A stretch of 64,000 nt of DNA from Paenibacillus xylanexedens (GCF_007676705.1 NZ_VEBF01000001.1:558001-622000), one strand, 5' to 3'. Counted from the stretch's first letter, positions 1 to 9,194 are shown. Translations and numbers: made by a program. The notes: a model not told the origin generated them from the letters alone.

Positions 1-1062
1 GGATACGATCTCATGACGATAACGTTCATGAGTAATTTCAGTGATGAAGCTATCATTCGGAATGTGATTGGCCCCTTTGGCAAAGACCGCAACCCCGTTT
101 AATTCAAAATAAAAGGATGCTCCCGCTTCATCTTTGTCACGTACCAGCCGAATGGAACGAAGCCCCGTCTTCACTGTAGATTCAGCCACAGCTCGCTCAC
201 CTTGAAGCACTTCGGCAAGGAAGGTGTACATATGCGGATCACCAAGCCCGCGGCTCCACCACAGTTTCGGTTCATCAATGGAGATTGGAATCTCCACAGT
301 CTGAGTTCCGGGTTGCAGCGATACTGATCTTTCCCATCTCTGACCATCTGCGCCAATACGAATGACCGTATCCACCGATTGTGAAGTCTCGACTTCCACA
401 ACAGCAGTTAATGAAGCTGAGGTAGCGCTTACTTCATTTTGCTGGATATACACATCATTAATTCGCACCTGTGTCCAACCTTCAAGACGTGCTTCACGCC
501 AGATCCCACTGGTTACAAAACGCGGACCCCAGTCCCAACCATAGTGATACGGGGCTTTACGTGCAAAAATACTTACTCTCTTGTCGCCAAGTCCGCCAAC
601 ATCGGACTGATCATTGGATGCAGGTAATGCATATCCGAGCTTCTCCAGCTTAGGCAGGTCTTCCTGAATCGGAGACCGAAAACGTATTCGGAGAATATTG
701 CCTTTTTCCTTCAATACGGCCTTCACATCCGCTTTCCATACCCGGAACATATTATCTGCTGATAACACATGCACATCATTCACATACACATCAGCATATG
801 TATCCAGACCATCAAACACCAGTTCCAGATGTTCTTGGGAGAACAAGGCTTCGGCAACGTCAAATTCAGTCTGATATTCCCAATCTTTCTTATCAATCCA
901 TTGTACTTCCTTCTCATTCGTTCCATAAAAAGGATCTGGAATCTTGCCCAGTTTCAGCAAATCTGTATGCACACAGCCAGGCACCTGGGCCGGCATCCAC
1001 TCTTGATCTTCGCAAGCCTTGAACGTCCAATTCTGAAAAACATGTGATTGTATTGTGCTCAT
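1..1062 (-). CDS. Beta-mannosidase, GH2 family (partial, C-terminus off the left edge)
   Basis: The first 354 residues of a glycoside hydrolase family 2 beta-mannosidase are present; the family is usually about 820-850 residues, so the catalytic acid/base and nucleophile lie beyond the edge. N-terminal family hallmarks are GCVHTDLL near residue 30, the jelly-roll sugar-binding domain, and YHYGWDWGPR around residue 175. There is no signal peptide, so the enzyme should act in the cytoplasm on imported mannosides. The ATG at 1062 follows a GGAGGCTGTC ribosome site. The LacI-type gene at 1320 probably controls it, because both promoters carry the same GTTTTGTTAG motif. Confidence 0.9.
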   Translation of the reverse strand, partial: MSTIQSHVFQNWTFKACEDQEWMPAQVPGCVHTDLLKLGKIPDPFYGTNEKEVQWIDKKDWEYQTEFDVAEALFSQEHLELVFDGLDTYADVYVNDVHVLSADNMFRVWKADVKAVLKEKGNILRIRFRSPIQEDLPKLEKLGYALPASNDQSDVGGLGDKRVSIFARKAPYHYGWDWGPRFVTSGIWREARLEGWTQVRINDVYIQQNEVSATSASLTAVVEVETSQSVDTVIRIGADGQRWERSVSLQPGTQTVEIPISIDEPKLWWSRGLGDPHMYTFLAEVLQGERAVAESTVKTGLRSIRLVRDKDEAGASFYFELNGVAVFAKGANHIPNDSFITEITHERYRHEIVS

Positions 1063-1106
1063 GACAGCCTCCATTGTTGTTAGAGTTGGTAATCATTTTT
1101 TGTTAG

Positions 1107-1184
1107 GTTTTGTTAGTATAAAAATAAATAACTTACAAAACAAAATTAACATGATATGCTTCTCATAGTCAATCTGTTTTGTAA
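1107..1184. promoter_or_regulatory. Putative operator cluster for the adjacent LacI-family repressor
   Basis: GTTTTGTTAG (1107-1116) and CTTACAAAAC (1132-1141) form an inverted pair with one mismatch, and CTGTTTTGTAA follows at 1174-1184. They flank the core promoter of the beta-mannosidase. The same GTTTTGTTAG word recurs upstream of the LacI-type gene at 2433-2442. That these are operators is inference. Confidence 0.5.
1144..1172 (-). promoter_or_regulatory. Putative sigma-A promoter of the beta-mannosidase gene
   Basis: Read on the minus strand, TTGACT (1167-1172) is followed after 17 bp by TTAATT (1144-1149). The -10 box is weak, as expected for a regulated promoter, and operator-like words sit on both sides. 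Confidence 0.45.
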
Positions 1185-1213
1185 TTTAATTTGTTAAACA
1201 ATCACTGCATATC

Positions 1214-1246
1214 AAAAAGACATGAAGACTTAATCTCTCCATGTCT
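1214..1246 (-). terminator. Rho-independent terminator after the LacI-type gene
   Basis: On the minus strand AGACATG, a 15-base loop region and CATGTCT are followed by TTTTT. It lies about 75 bp beyond the stop of the regulator. Confidence 0.65.
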
Positions 1247-1319
1247 CTCACCCGAGCTCATTTACCAGCATTTTTGTCGTTAAAATGATCCAATAAGTTC
1301 ATATCACACACATACCACA

Positions 1320-2351
1320 TTAGTCTATATTGGCGTTATATTCATCGCGAATAATTAATTCCGAATAGATCAGCTTGCGTTCATATGGTTCATCCAAGTG
1401 TTTGATCCGCCACAACAGCTGATCCACCGCTCTCGTGCCCAGATTACCTTTGTTAATATGTACCGAAGCAAGAATGGGTTCATCCGTCTGCGTATTGTCA
1501 AACCCGGTTACGGCACAGCGTTCAGGCACCTGAATGCCTCGACTTTGGAGTGCCTGAATGACAATGACAGCTGTATGATCATTCGCACACACGATGACTT
1601 CAGGGATATCCTCCAGCTTCATTTCGGCAATGGATCTCCGTATCTGTTCATACTCAGGTCCCAGCAAGTCTGCTTGCTGTTCCCCCTCGAGCTGTTTCTC
1701 TTCCAGCACCGTTCGATATCCAAGCCAACGTTCTCTAAAGCTTGTTGCATCAGGCAGTTGCCCAGCAAACTGGAACCTTCTGTATCCTTTCCCGACGAGC
1801 ATGAGAACCAGTTCTTTCATACATTTCATATTGTCTGTAAAAACCGTATCTGCGTATATGGCCGGGTCTTCATGGTCCACCATCACGAGCGGAATACGGA
1901 GCCTGTAAATCTCCAGCAATACCGATGTCGAGATGGTGCCTACAGTAATGACTCCGCTGATCGCTTCCGGATTAAGGACCGAGAACATTCGATCTGAAGA
2001 GGGTTCTGTCAGCGTTAAAATGTCCATCCCCTTCTCATTCAGCCTCTCAGAGATGCCATCGAACACAGGCCCCCAGTACAAGGAAGATCTATTCTGAGAA
2101 CGAACGTTAGGAAACAAAATTAATATGGTGCCTTGGCGCTCCGCTTCTGGCTTCAACTCTATTGACGCCTGTGTGTCCACCGGATACCGCTTTGGCTCGG
2201 TTCTAAAGTACCCGAGCTGCCCCGCCGTTCTGACAATCATCTCGCGTGTATGCTCACTCACACCAGGCTTCCCCGTCAGCGCACGGGAGACTGCGAATTT
2301 GGACACCCCCGCAGCATCCGCAATTTGCTGCATTGTTACTCTTTTAGTCAT
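1320..2351 (-). CDS. LacI-family transcriptional regulator
   Basis: A 343-residue regulator. The N-terminal LacI helix-turn-helix is seen in VTMQQIADAAGVSKFAVSR within the first 25 residues, followed by a periplasmic-binding-protein-like effector domain. I prefer the ATG at 2351, because GGGTGA lies about 6 bp upstream and the family starts just before the helix-turn-helix; an in-frame ATG at 2381 has no ribosome site. It probably represses the beta-mannosidase and itself, as both upstream regions carry GTTTTGTTAG. The effector is likely a mannose-containing sugar, by neighbourhood only. Confidence 0.9.
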   Translation of the reverse strand: MTKRVTMQQIADAAGVSKFAVSRALTGKPGVSEHTREMIVRTAGQLGYFRTEPKRYPVDTQASIELKPEAERQGTILILFPNVRSQNRSSLYWGPVFDGISERLNEKGMDILTLTEPSSDRMFSVLNPEAISGVITVGTISTSVLLEIYRLRIPLVMVDHEDPAIYADTVFTDNMKCMKELVLMLVGKGYRRFQFAGQLPDATSFRERWLGYRTVLEEKQLEGEQQADLLGPEYEQIRRSIAEMKLEDIPEVIVCANDHTAVIVIQALQSRGIQVPERCAVTGFDNTQTDEPILASVHINKGNLGTRAVDQLLWRIKHLDEPYERKLIYSELIIRDEYNANID

Positions 2352-2388
2352 GCCATTCACCCGTTTTTCCTGATTTTCCATTCAGTGT

Positions 2389-2440
2389 AGCATAAAAAAC
2401 AAAAATCAACAAAACAAGTTATGTTTCAACTCGTTTTGTT
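2389..2440 (-). promoter_or_regulatory. LacI-type gene promoter with overlapping operator palindrome
   Basis: On the minus strand TTGTTT (2412-2417), 17 bp and TATGCT (2389-2394) form a sigma-A-like promoter. AACAAAAC (2408-2415) and GTTTTGTT (2433-2440) are perfect inverted half-sites overlapping the -35 box, which suggests autorepression. Confidence 0.5.
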
Positions 2441-2479
2441 AGGCTGGATTCTGTCTTTTACAGGCATATTCAACATAAC

Positions 2480-2526
2480 AAAAAAGGCCCTCTCTCCACC
2501 TTCCATAGAAGATGACGAAAGGACCA
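2480..2526 (-). terminator. Rho-independent terminator after the EamA transporter gene
   Basis: GGTCCTTTC pairs with GAGAGGGCC (with G-U pairs) on the minus strand, followed directly by TTTTTT. It starts about 11 bp after the stop codon. Confidence 0.6.
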
Positions 2527-2537
2527 TTGTTCTCTGG

Positions 2538-3485
2538 TTATATACCCGGTGCTCCCTGATCGCTGAGTTCCGGCTGGAGTGCTTGACGTTTTCTGCGCCA
2601 GAAGATCGGCTGTGGAAGTTTGATCTCTGTAATCAACACACCCATCAACATCAAAGCTGCTCCTGCATATCCTTGCAACGTTAATGACTCCCCTTGAAAG
2701 GTAAAAGCAAAGGCCGCTGCAAATAGAGGTTCGAGTGAGAAGATCAGACTCGTTCTTGTGGGAGAGGCATGGCGCTGTGCGAGTGTCTGCAGAATATATC
2801 CCAATCCGCTACACAGTACACCTAACCCGAGAATTGCTGCCCAGGATTCAGCCGTATCGGGCATACGTGGCGTTTCCAGCATGAATGTAGCTGCTATTCC
2901 CCACATCGCCGCAACACCTAATTGCACCGTCCCCAGTGTTAGCGGATCATGCTTCGGCGTGTACTTGCCAGCTATCATAATGTAGATGGCATACACTAGC
3001 GCTGCAAGGATGCACAGAATATCTCCCGTATGCAGACTCAGTTCATGTTGAAGCGTTAACAAACCCAGCCCGGTTACTGCTACCAGTATACTTAGAGTCA
3101 ATCGTTTATCAGGCATACGACGATGCTGGATTGTCGTCAGAATGGGCACAAAAATAACAGCCAAACTGATCAGGAATCCCGCTTGGGATGTCGTTGTTCG
3201 TTGCACACCATAGGTGATGAATACAAATGCAGCAAATAAAGCTGTCCCCATAATAGCGCCTGCCACAAGTGTTCTGCGATCCATCTTAAACAACCGCCGA
3301 TGAAAAAGAAGCCCTGCCGCAATAAAGGCAATTCCAAAACGAAATGCGACCAGATTCAATTCTTGCATGGACTCTAGGCCCGATTTCATAAACAGATAGG
3401 ATGATCCCCATATGACCGTTGCGAGCAGCATCTGTATGTCTGCTCTTCTCGTTGCCTGACCTTGATTAACCTGTACACCATTCAT
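2538..3485 (-). CDS. EamA/DMT-family membrane transporter
   Basis: A 315-residue protein with about ten hydrophobic segments in two repeated EamA halves, ending in a lysine/arginine-rich tail. The opening WGSSYLFMKSGL and the later FSLEPLFAAAFAF segment are typical of drug/metabolite transporters. It sits in the membrane; the substrate (amino acid, drug or metabolite export) cannot be told. It is transcribed divergently from the LysR-type gene at 3651, the usual arrangement for a regulator controlling an exporter. Confidence 0.85.
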   Translation of the reverse strand: MNGVQVNQGQATRRADIQMLLATVIWGSSYLFMKSGLESMQELNLVAFRFGIAFIAAGLLFHRRLFKMDRRTLVAGAIMGTALFAAFVFITYGVQRTTTSQAGFLISLAVIFVPILTTIQHRRMPDKRLTLSILVAVTGLGLLTLQHELSLHTGDILCILAALVYAIYIMIAGKYTPKHDPLTLGTVQLGVAAMWGIAATFMLETPRMPDTAESWAAILGLGVLCSGLGYILQTLAQRHASPTRTSLIFSLEPLFAAAFAFTFQGESLTLQGYAGAALMLMGVLITEIKLPQPIFWRRKRQALQPELSDQGAPGI

Positions 3486-3573
3486 CTTGCTTCAACCTTC
3501 ATTCTATGTATTCTGATCTGTGTGATCGCGCGTCAAACTAACTCGCCTTGGCAAGTATAAACGATCTCTTTGC

Positions 3574-3597
3574 ATTATAAAAATGAATATTTATAAT
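3574..3597. promoter_or_regulatory. Candidate LysR-type operator in the divergent intergenic region
   Basis: A perfect inverted repeat, ATTATAAA and TTTATAAT separated by 8 bp, sits between the divergent EamA and LysR-type genes. It contains T-N11-A spacing as LysR boxes do. The region is AT-rich, so part may simply be promoter sequence. Confidence 0.4.
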
Positions 3598-3650
3598 GGA
3601 TTATATGAAATAAACTCATGCATCCAAAATGGGAAGGAACGGAACCATTC

Positions 3651-4526
3651 ATGTCATTGATCAAGTACGAAATATTGAATACTGTTGTGGAATACGGCAG
3701 TCTGACCAAAGCAGCAGAAGCACTAAACATCACCCAATCCGCGGTAAGTCATGCCATCGCCAGTCTGGAGACGGAATGTGGTTTTTCACTTCTCCATCGT
3801 GGCCGCTCCGGTGTGCGGGTAACCGCTGAAGGGGAACGTATTCTGGGATACACACGTGAGATTCTGCGCTGGACGGAACTGATGAACCAGGAGATCTCCC
3901 TGATTCGCGGTGCCGAGATTGGAACTGTGCGTATCGGTACTTTCGCCAGTGTATCCACACAGTGGCTGCCTGGCATACTGAAACAATTTCGTCTGCGTCA
4001 TCCAGGAATTGAGATCAAGCTCTGGGAAGGCGATTATGCTGAGATTGAGGCCTGGCTGGCTGGAGGCGCCATCGATCTCGGATTTCTGTCCCTCGGCGAT
4101 TCATCACCTTTTGAGACGATCCCATTGCAAAAAGACAGGATGATGTGCATCCTGCCTCTGGATCATCCTCTCGCCTCAGAGGAGTCTGTTTCGTTTGATA
4201 TTCTGCTGGAGCAACCCTTTATTCTGCCCAAGTGGGGCGGAGATAACGAGATAGAACGACTGATTCGGGAGCATGCAGCCAAGCTCAATGTCGTCTATGA
4301 AGTTGCAGAAGATCAAGCCATCATGGCGATGGTCCGTAATGGCCTCGGCATCAGTTTGCTGCCGGAAATGGTACTTCAAAATCATACTGATTCGCTCGCC
4401 CTCGTGCCACTAACTGGAGATCCTTATCGTACGATTGGCATGGCCTGCCCGTCTTTGGTTAATCTATCGCCAGCTACGCGGCGTTTCATTGAAGAGGTGC
4501 AACAGTGGCTCGGCCAGGCTATGTAA
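3651..4526 (+). CDS. LysR-family transcriptional regulator
   Basis: A 291-residue regulator with an N-terminal winged helix-turn-helix (GSLTKAAEALNITQSAVSHA around residues 15-34) and a LysR substrate-binding domain. I take the ATG at 3651 because AAGGAACGG precedes it and LysR proteins start a few residues before the helix; an upstream ATG at 3618 lacks a ribosome site. It probably regulates the divergent EamA transporter. Confidence 0.88.
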   Translation: MSLIKYEILNTVVEYGSLTKAAEALNITQSAVSHAIASLETECGFSLLHRGRSGVRVTAEGERILGYTREILRWTELMNQEISLIRGAEIGTVRIGTFASVSTQWLPGILKQFRLRHPGIEIKLWEGDYAEIEAWLAGGAIDLGFLSLGDSSPFETIPLQKDRMMCILPLDHPLASEESVSFDILLEQPFILPKWGGDNEIERLIREHAAKLNVVYEVAEDQAIMAMVRNGLGISLLPEMVLQNHTDSLALVPLTGDPYRTIGMACPSLVNLSPATRRFIEEVQQWLGQAM

Positions 4527-4569
4527 GTTTGGAGAACTCACTACCTGTCGTCATGATCGACTTTTTCTA

Positions 4570-4773
4570 TCAATTACTCACGTTACTCACAAATTGTATA
4601 ACACCGAGGGTCAGCAGCAGTACAAATATAACCGCAATCGTGATGCCAAAACCAATCAGGAAGCGCACGCCAGGTGAGCGTTTGTTCTGCTGGCTACCCC
4701 CCAGGTTATCCAACTTTTTCTCAATTTCATCCAACCTTTCATTTACCTGTTTCAGATCTTGATTGGAGTTCAT
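4570..4773 (-). CDS. Small single-pass membrane protein with N-terminal coiled coil
   Basis: A 67-residue protein. Residues 1-30 are charged and heptad-like (QDLKQVNERLDEIEKKLDNL) and residues 38-60 form one hydrophobic helix. GGAGATG precedes the ATG. I do not recognise the family. It lies 30 bp downstream of the TPR gene at 4804 and may be co-transcribed with it. Confidence 0.7.
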   Translation of the reverse strand: MNSNQDLKQVNERLDEIEKKLDNLGGSQQNKRSPGVRFLIGFGITIAVIFVLLLTLGVIQFVSNVSN

Positions 4774-4803
4774 TCGTCCATCTCCTTTTTTGGCGTATTC
4801 CGT

Positions 4804-5286
4804 CTATTCCCACACCCGATCCAGCTGATCTGCGTAGAAACGAATTGCTCTGTTATAGTCGTTTATTCTCTTGTCACTTGATGTATCCGCGAGTTGAACG
4901 AGCAGTCGTTGCATCGCTTCTGCATGTTCACCCAGATTATAGAGCACCATGGCATAGAAAACCTCAAATTCCCGGTACGCCGGGAATTCTTTCATCCCCG
5001 TTTCAAACCAAGCTTTCGCCTGCTCGTACTCTCCAAGCGTTCGATATGTACTGCCCAGTCCGAGTATTGCGCCTGCCCTGTCTTCTCCTGAGAGACCCAG
5101 ATCCAGTGCCTGCTCATAATGCGGGACAGCTTCTCGCTCTACCCCAAGCGAATCATGCGCCCAAGCGAGCTGATACCAGACCTGCGCATTCTCGGGTTCT
5201 TGCCCTGTAATCTCTTGCAGAAGTTCAATCGCTTCCTGCACCTTGCCTTCTTGTCTCCACCGCACGGCCTGTTCCAAATTACTCAT
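4804..5286 (-). CDS. Tetratricopeptide-repeat protein
   Basis: A 160-residue soluble protein of about three to four TPR-like helical pairs, for example AIELLQEITGQEPENAQVW and QALDLGLSGEDRAGAILGLG, with a C-terminal half resembling the tetratricopeptide group-5 type. Probably a protein-interaction scaffold; no partner can be named. The ATG at 5286 is preferred because GGAAGTGA lies just upstream; an ATG 15 bp earlier has no ribosome site. Confidence 0.8.
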   Translation of the reverse strand: MSNLEQAVRWRQEGKVQEAIELLQEITGQEPENAQVWYQLAWAHDSLGVEREAVPHYEQALDLGLSGEDRAGAILGLGSTYRTLGEYEQAKAWFETGMKEFPAYREFEVFYAMVLYNLGEHAEAMQRLLVQLADTSSDKRINDYNRAIRFYADQLDRVWE

Positions 5287-5481
5287 GCTGTCACTTCCCA
5301 TCTTGCATTATAATTTCCACATATATTATTCAATTGTTTTATTATACCAAAAAAGCACTCCAGAGAATATGTTGTAACAACACAAGGTTGTCCAAACTCT
5401 ATTCAGCAGTGTGCTTTTTCATTCGATGCAGCCAACTCGCTTAAGGTGCTTTTCTCTCAAAGTAATCTGTTCATCACTTGA

Positions 5482-6339
5482 TTAAGACCATGTCGTGTTC
5501 GCGACCATAACAATAAATACGAGCATGAGATAGTTAACCGAGATCAGAAAGTTCACTTTTGCCCACTTCTCATCATCCTGTGTCTTCAGTCCGCTAAGTG
5601 TATGCACGAACCAGATTAGTCCACCAATCACAGATACAATCAGGAATACAAGACCAACATAGTTGTAGTAATACAACAGGAATACAGCAGGAAGCAGTAG
5701 GAAAACGTAAGGAATCATCTGAAGCTTGGTACGTTTTACCCCTTTTACGACAGGCAACAACGGGAAACCGGCAGCGCGATACTCCTCCACCCGGCGAATA
5801 CCCAATGACCAGAAGTGTGGTGGCTGCCACAAGAACAATAATGCAAACAGCAACCAGGCACCTGCATCAATTTCATTCGTTACAGCCGTATAACCGATGA
5901 CCGGCGGCATCGCTCCTGCAATTCCACCCAGCGACGTGCTCCAGGTCGAACTGCGCTTCAACCACATCGTGTAGATCACGATGTACGCGAACCATCCGAG
6001 CAGTGCCATCCAGCCCGATAATGGATTCACCAGGAGATACAGTACTGCTAGTCCCACAACACCAAGGATAATGCCATAGCCAAGAACAAAACCTGGTTTC
6101 AGATGGTTAATGTACTCCATCCTTTTTTTGGTACGCTCCATCTTTTGGTCCAATTCACGATCCCAATAATTGTTGATTACACAAGCTGAAGCAATAACCA
6201 ATGTTGATCCAATCACAACCATGAGCAGAGATAACCAATGGATATCCCATTTTGAAGCTACCCAGAATCCTACCGCCACCGCAAACACATTCAGCCTTAG
6301 AAGTCCGGGTTTGGTTAATGCAATCATGTCTTTAAGCAT
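5482..6339 (-). CDS. ctaB: Protoheme IX farnesyltransferase (heme O synthase)
   Basis: A 285-residue polytopic UbiA-family prenyltransferase, full length for heme O synthases. The prenyl-diphosphate/Mg site NNYWDRELDQKMERTKKR is at residues 56-73, with many membrane helices around it. It converts heme B to heme O for haem-copper oxidases. The cytochrome oxidase genes usually adjacent in bacilli are not here, so it is a stand-alone copy. A strong terminator upstream (6433-6474) separates it from the previous gene. Confidence 0.95.
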   Translation of the reverse strand: MLKDMIALTKPGLLRLNVFAVAVGFWVASKWDIHWLSLLMVVIGSTLVIASACVINNYWDRELDQKMERTKKRMEYINHLKPGFVLGYGIILGVVGLAVLYLLVNPLSGWMALLGWFAYIVIYTMWLKRSSTWSTSLGGIAGAMPPVIGYTAVTNEIDAGAWLLFALLFLWQPPHFWSLGIRRVEEYRAAGFPLLPVVKGVKRTKLQMIPYVFLLLPAVFLLYYYNYVGLVFLIVSVIGGLIWFVHTLSGLKTQDDEKWAKVNFLISVNYLMLVFIVMVANTTWS

Positions 6340-6432
6340 GAGGCTCCTCCTGAACTATGTAAAAACGCCATTCCAATAATGATACATGTACCTCCCATTA
6401 ATTACAATCGCTTTCATGAATTTGTCATAACC

Positions 6433-6474
6433 AAAAAGCATCCCTCACCGTTCTATTGAACGGGAGGAATGCTT
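6433..6474 (-). terminator. Rho-independent terminator between the secreted protein gene and ctaB
   Basis: On the minus strand AAGCATTCCTCCCGTTC is mirrored by GAACGGTGAGGGATGCTTTTT across a four-base loop, ending in a T-run. Stem of about 17 bp with two mismatches. Confidence 0.85.
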
Positions 6475-6497
6475 GACTGATGAATCCCATCTCACTT

Positions 6498-7064
6498 TTA
6501 TGGGATGTATTGTTGCACAATTTTGGTAACTTTTCCGTCCTGCACTGTCAGATGATACGGGAATACGGACAGATCGAGAATACGGGTATTCTCATACAAC
6601 GATTCAAACTTGGATAATGTCACAGGTTCATTCCACTGAATGTCTGCGCCCTGCATCGTACCATCCCGATCATACAACTGCATCAATACTTCAGCATTGG
6701 CACTAACTTCAACCTGTTCCTGCTCTTTGCTGTCATTGACAATATAGTAGCCATCTGGAGCACCATCTATACCTGCTTCCGGGTTGCGCAGTGCAAAAAT
6801 CGCATCAGCTTCTTCACCTTGGTACCAGCCAATCTTGTCCACTGTCATATACAACTTGCCATTCTCTTGGTGCATACCTTCCACATAGGCTGTAAACATC
6901 TCAGAGTTGGCGACCTGAGCTTCTTTGGCAGAAGGTTGTTGAGCCTCCGAACTACCTTGAGCATTCGCAGGGGTAAGTAAATATGTAGTCAGCACAATGA
7001 TGCCAAGTAAAGCAACAACTGCACCGATCATTCGTAGTTTCCATTGTTTTGCCGCGTTCTTCAT
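6498..7064 (-). CDS. Secreted or membrane-anchored protein of unknown function
   Basis: About 188 residues with a basic start, a hydrophobic segment at roughly residues 13-32 and a possible cleavage site in TPANAQG, so it should be exported or anchored. The outer part is acidic, with a beta-rich pattern. I do not recognise a domain. AAGGAGAG upstream fits the ATG at 7064 (11 bp spacing) better than the ATG at 7073, which would leave almost no spacing. Confidence 0.75.
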   Translation of the reverse strand: MKNAAKQWKLRMIGAVVALLGIIVLTTYLLTPANAQGSSEAQQPSAKEAQVANSEMFTAYVEGMHQENGKLYMTVDKIGWYQGEEADAIFALRNPEAGIDGAPDGYYIVNDSKEQEQVEVSANAEVLMQLYDRDGTMQGADIQWNEPVTLSKFESLYENTRILDLSVFPYHLTVQDGKVTKIVQQYIP

Positions 7065-7261
7065 AGGTAACATCTCTCCTTAATATGAACGTTATTATTC
7101 CTTAACCGGAAGTCTTCCATCTCAAACGCTCATCTGAACTATTAATTCCAACGTTCTTTCTTTTCTTATCATACTTGCAATAGGGACTATAAAAGTATCA
7201 GCCAGATTAAAAATAGTTACAATGCGCGTCACCACTCCAGTTTGTAGTCTTCGTAAGCGGC

Positions 7262-7297
7262 AAAAGAACCCTTGAAGGCATCGCCATTCAGGGGTTC
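7262..7297 (-). terminator. Rho-independent terminator after the DUF3243 gene
   Basis: GAACCCCTGAA and TTCAAGGGTTC flank a 10-base loop on the minus strand and are followed by TTTT. Confidence 0.65.
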
Positions 7298-7353
7298 AAT
7301 ACATATATACGATTCTTATGCTTGTAAATGTATCTTATGCTTAGAAGCTCATC

Positions 7354-7707
7354 TTAATGATTGGTTGTAGCGCTTTGCGCCAAACGAACGAGCATATGAG
7401 CCAGCATATGACGTTCATCTTCCTTACCTACATTCCACAGCTCCTGAAGCAACTTCTCTTCACGATTGCGAGGTTCCTCCCGAGCTGCGAGATAATCCGC
7501 TACTTTCTCAGCGATTTTAGCCATCTGCTCCTCGCTTAGTCCAATGGATTCTCCCATCGCAATTCGCTTACCCAGGTACTCTTTGAATGCGTCAAAGTTC
7601 TGTAAAATCTGTTCTCTTTCTTCCGGTGCAATCTTCTCAATTGCATTGTCCACTTTGTCAGTAGAAACTTGGCCATCTTTATGGATTACGTGATTTTGTT
7701 CATTCAT
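7354..7707 (-). CDS. DUF3243 family protein
   Basis: A 117-residue soluble helical protein. The segment from about residue 38 (FDAFKEYLGKRIAMGESIGL) to the end matches the conserved core of DUF3243, the family of Bacillus subtilis YmfJ, with an extra N-terminal 35 residues. Function unknown. An excellent ribosome site (AAGGAGGT) precedes the ATG. Confidence 0.8.
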   Translation of the reverse strand: MNEQNHVIHKDGQVSTDKVDNAIEKIAPEEREQILQNFDAFKEYLGKRIAMGESIGLSEEQMAKIAEKVADYLAAREEPRNREEKLLQELWNVGKEDERHMLAHMLVRLAQSATTNH

Positions 7708-7949
7708 CTGAATAACCTCCTTGAGAATAGTTGTTCATTGGAACATACAGCATGCTTAACATTAACCGGTTATCTATAATATAAACTGCTCGCCCAAGAT
7801 TAATCAGTAAATTTCTATCCTGTATGCGTATTGATCTTTGAACATCACGTTTCAAATGAACTCCAGCGGTTAATCGTTTACATATACGTAATGGTGTTTG
7901 GATATCTTAAGAAACACCTGTACTTTACGGAACAAAGGAGGGATTTCCC

Positions 7950-8159
7950 ATGAGCGACAAAGCCAAACATGAGAAAACAAACGATGAACTTGAACCAGGC
8001 GTGAACACCGTGATCCATCCAGACAAGCAAAATCCTGGGCCAACCGATATGATTGAAGGTGTGGTAGGCGATATCGTGGATAATATTCGCAAAGATTTCT
8101 CACATGACTCGAAGGACGAGACGTCTTCTTCCAAGTCAACGGATTCATCGAGTAAATAA
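7950..8159 (+). CDS. Small hydrophilic protein
   Basis: A 69-residue, highly charged protein ending in a Ser/Lys-rich tail (STDSSSK), probably intrinsically disordered. AAAGGAGGG is well placed before the ATG and a strong terminator follows, so it is a real monocistronic gene. Small hydrophilic proteins like this are common in Paenibacillus; function unknown. Confidence 0.75.
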   Translation: MSDKAKHEKTNDELEPGVNTVIHPDKQNPGPTDMIEGVVGDIVDNIRKDFSHDSKDETSSSKSTDSSSK

Positions 8160-8193
8160 GCGAGATCCTTTTCTCCATAGCAAAAGTTAGCTT

Positions 8194-8235
8194 AAAAAGT
8201 CCTCCTGCCATACGCATGGCTTGGGAGGACTTTTT
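8194..8235. terminator. Bidirectional terminator between convergent genes
   Basis: AAAAAGTCCTCC and GGAGGACTTTTT flank a central GCCAT...ATGGC stem. A-run on one side and T-run on the other allow it to serve both the plus-strand small gene and the minus-strand flavoprotein gene. Confidence 0.85.
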
Positions 8236-8276
8236 GATAATGATTGAATAATCAGCCTCTTATCCGGAGGTACATT

Positions 8277-9194
8277 TCAAAGTGAATCCTTTGTCATCTG
8301 CTGTAACGCCTTATGAATCCAGATCGCGGCAATGGAACCTTCACCCATCGCAACGGTTGCTTGCTCTGCATGTAAACCCAGATCCCCGGCAATCCACACA
8401 TTCGTTGCTGCCTGCAAGCTGCGCGGGTTGGCTTCTACATGTTTATTATCTGCGATCACAGCCCCAAGCTGCTCTGCCAATTCATAGTGCACCTTATTTC
8501 CTCCAAAAGCGATAAACCCTCGTTCTGACTCAAAAATCTGTCCATCTTCGGTCAGAACACCGGTGATATGGCCATCCTCAATCTGTTGCACTTCCTGGAC
8601 AGCTGCTTCCAGATAACGAACGCCCGCCTCTTTCATACTGCGATGAAGCTCTGCAGATATGGCGGTCTGCTCATGATTGATGTATAACAAGTCGTTGGTA
8701 CGCTGGATTAAAATCATCGCCATATTGGCTCCTGCTTCACCAGATCCCAACAGAACTGTCCGCTGATTTTGAATTTCATAGCCATCGCAATCAGGGCAGA
8801 CATAGACTGTGCGACCCAACGTTGGGGTTAGTCCCGGAATATCCGGCACTCGATCCGTAAGACCCGTTGCCAGAAGCACCGTTTTGCTTCTATATTCAGA
8901 TCCGGAAGTACCGAATAATTGAATCTTCTCACCCTGACGTCCTGCTTTAACGATACGGTCTTTCTCAAAAGCTACACCTGTCTGCTCTGCCTGCATCCTG
9001 CCTCGGGCACGGAGTTCCTCGCCGGACACCCCATCGGGGAAACCGAGAATATTATGATACGTCCGACACAATGTCGATCTGCCCTCTCCCGCATCAATCA
9101 CCAAGACCTGATGGGCCGAATAACGCCCAAGCTGAATGGCTGCCTGAAGCCCTGCGAGCCCTCCACCTACTATTATGCAATCAACCTCTCGCAT
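8277..9194 (-). CDS. Thioredoxin-reductase-like FAD/NAD(P)-dependent oxidoreductase
   Basis: A 305-residue flavoprotein. The FAD-binding GGGLAG motif is at residues 10-15, a CxxC redox pair (CPDC) at 133-136 in the class-II thioredoxin reductase position, the NAD(P) motif LLGSGEAG at about 148-155, and a C-terminal FAD motif near IAGDLG. Length and order match thioredoxin reductases, but CPDCDG replaces the usual CATCDG, so it may use another thiol partner. No thioredoxin gene is nearby. Confidence 0.85.
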   Translation of the reverse strand: MREVDCIIVGGGLAGLQAAIQLGRYSAHQVLVIDAGEGRSTLCRTYHNILGFPDGVSGEELRARGRMQAEQTGVAFEKDRIVKAGRQGEKIQLFGTSGSEYRSKTVLLATGLTDRVPDIPGLTPTLGRTVYVCPDCDGYEIQNQRTVLLGSGEAGANMAMILIQRTNDLLYINHEQTAISAELHRSMKEAGVRYLEAAVQEVQQIEDGHITGVLTEDGQIFESERGFIAFGGNKVHYELAEQLGAVIADNKHVEANPRSLQAATNVWIAGDLGLHAEQATVAMGEGSIAAIWIHKALQQMTKDSL

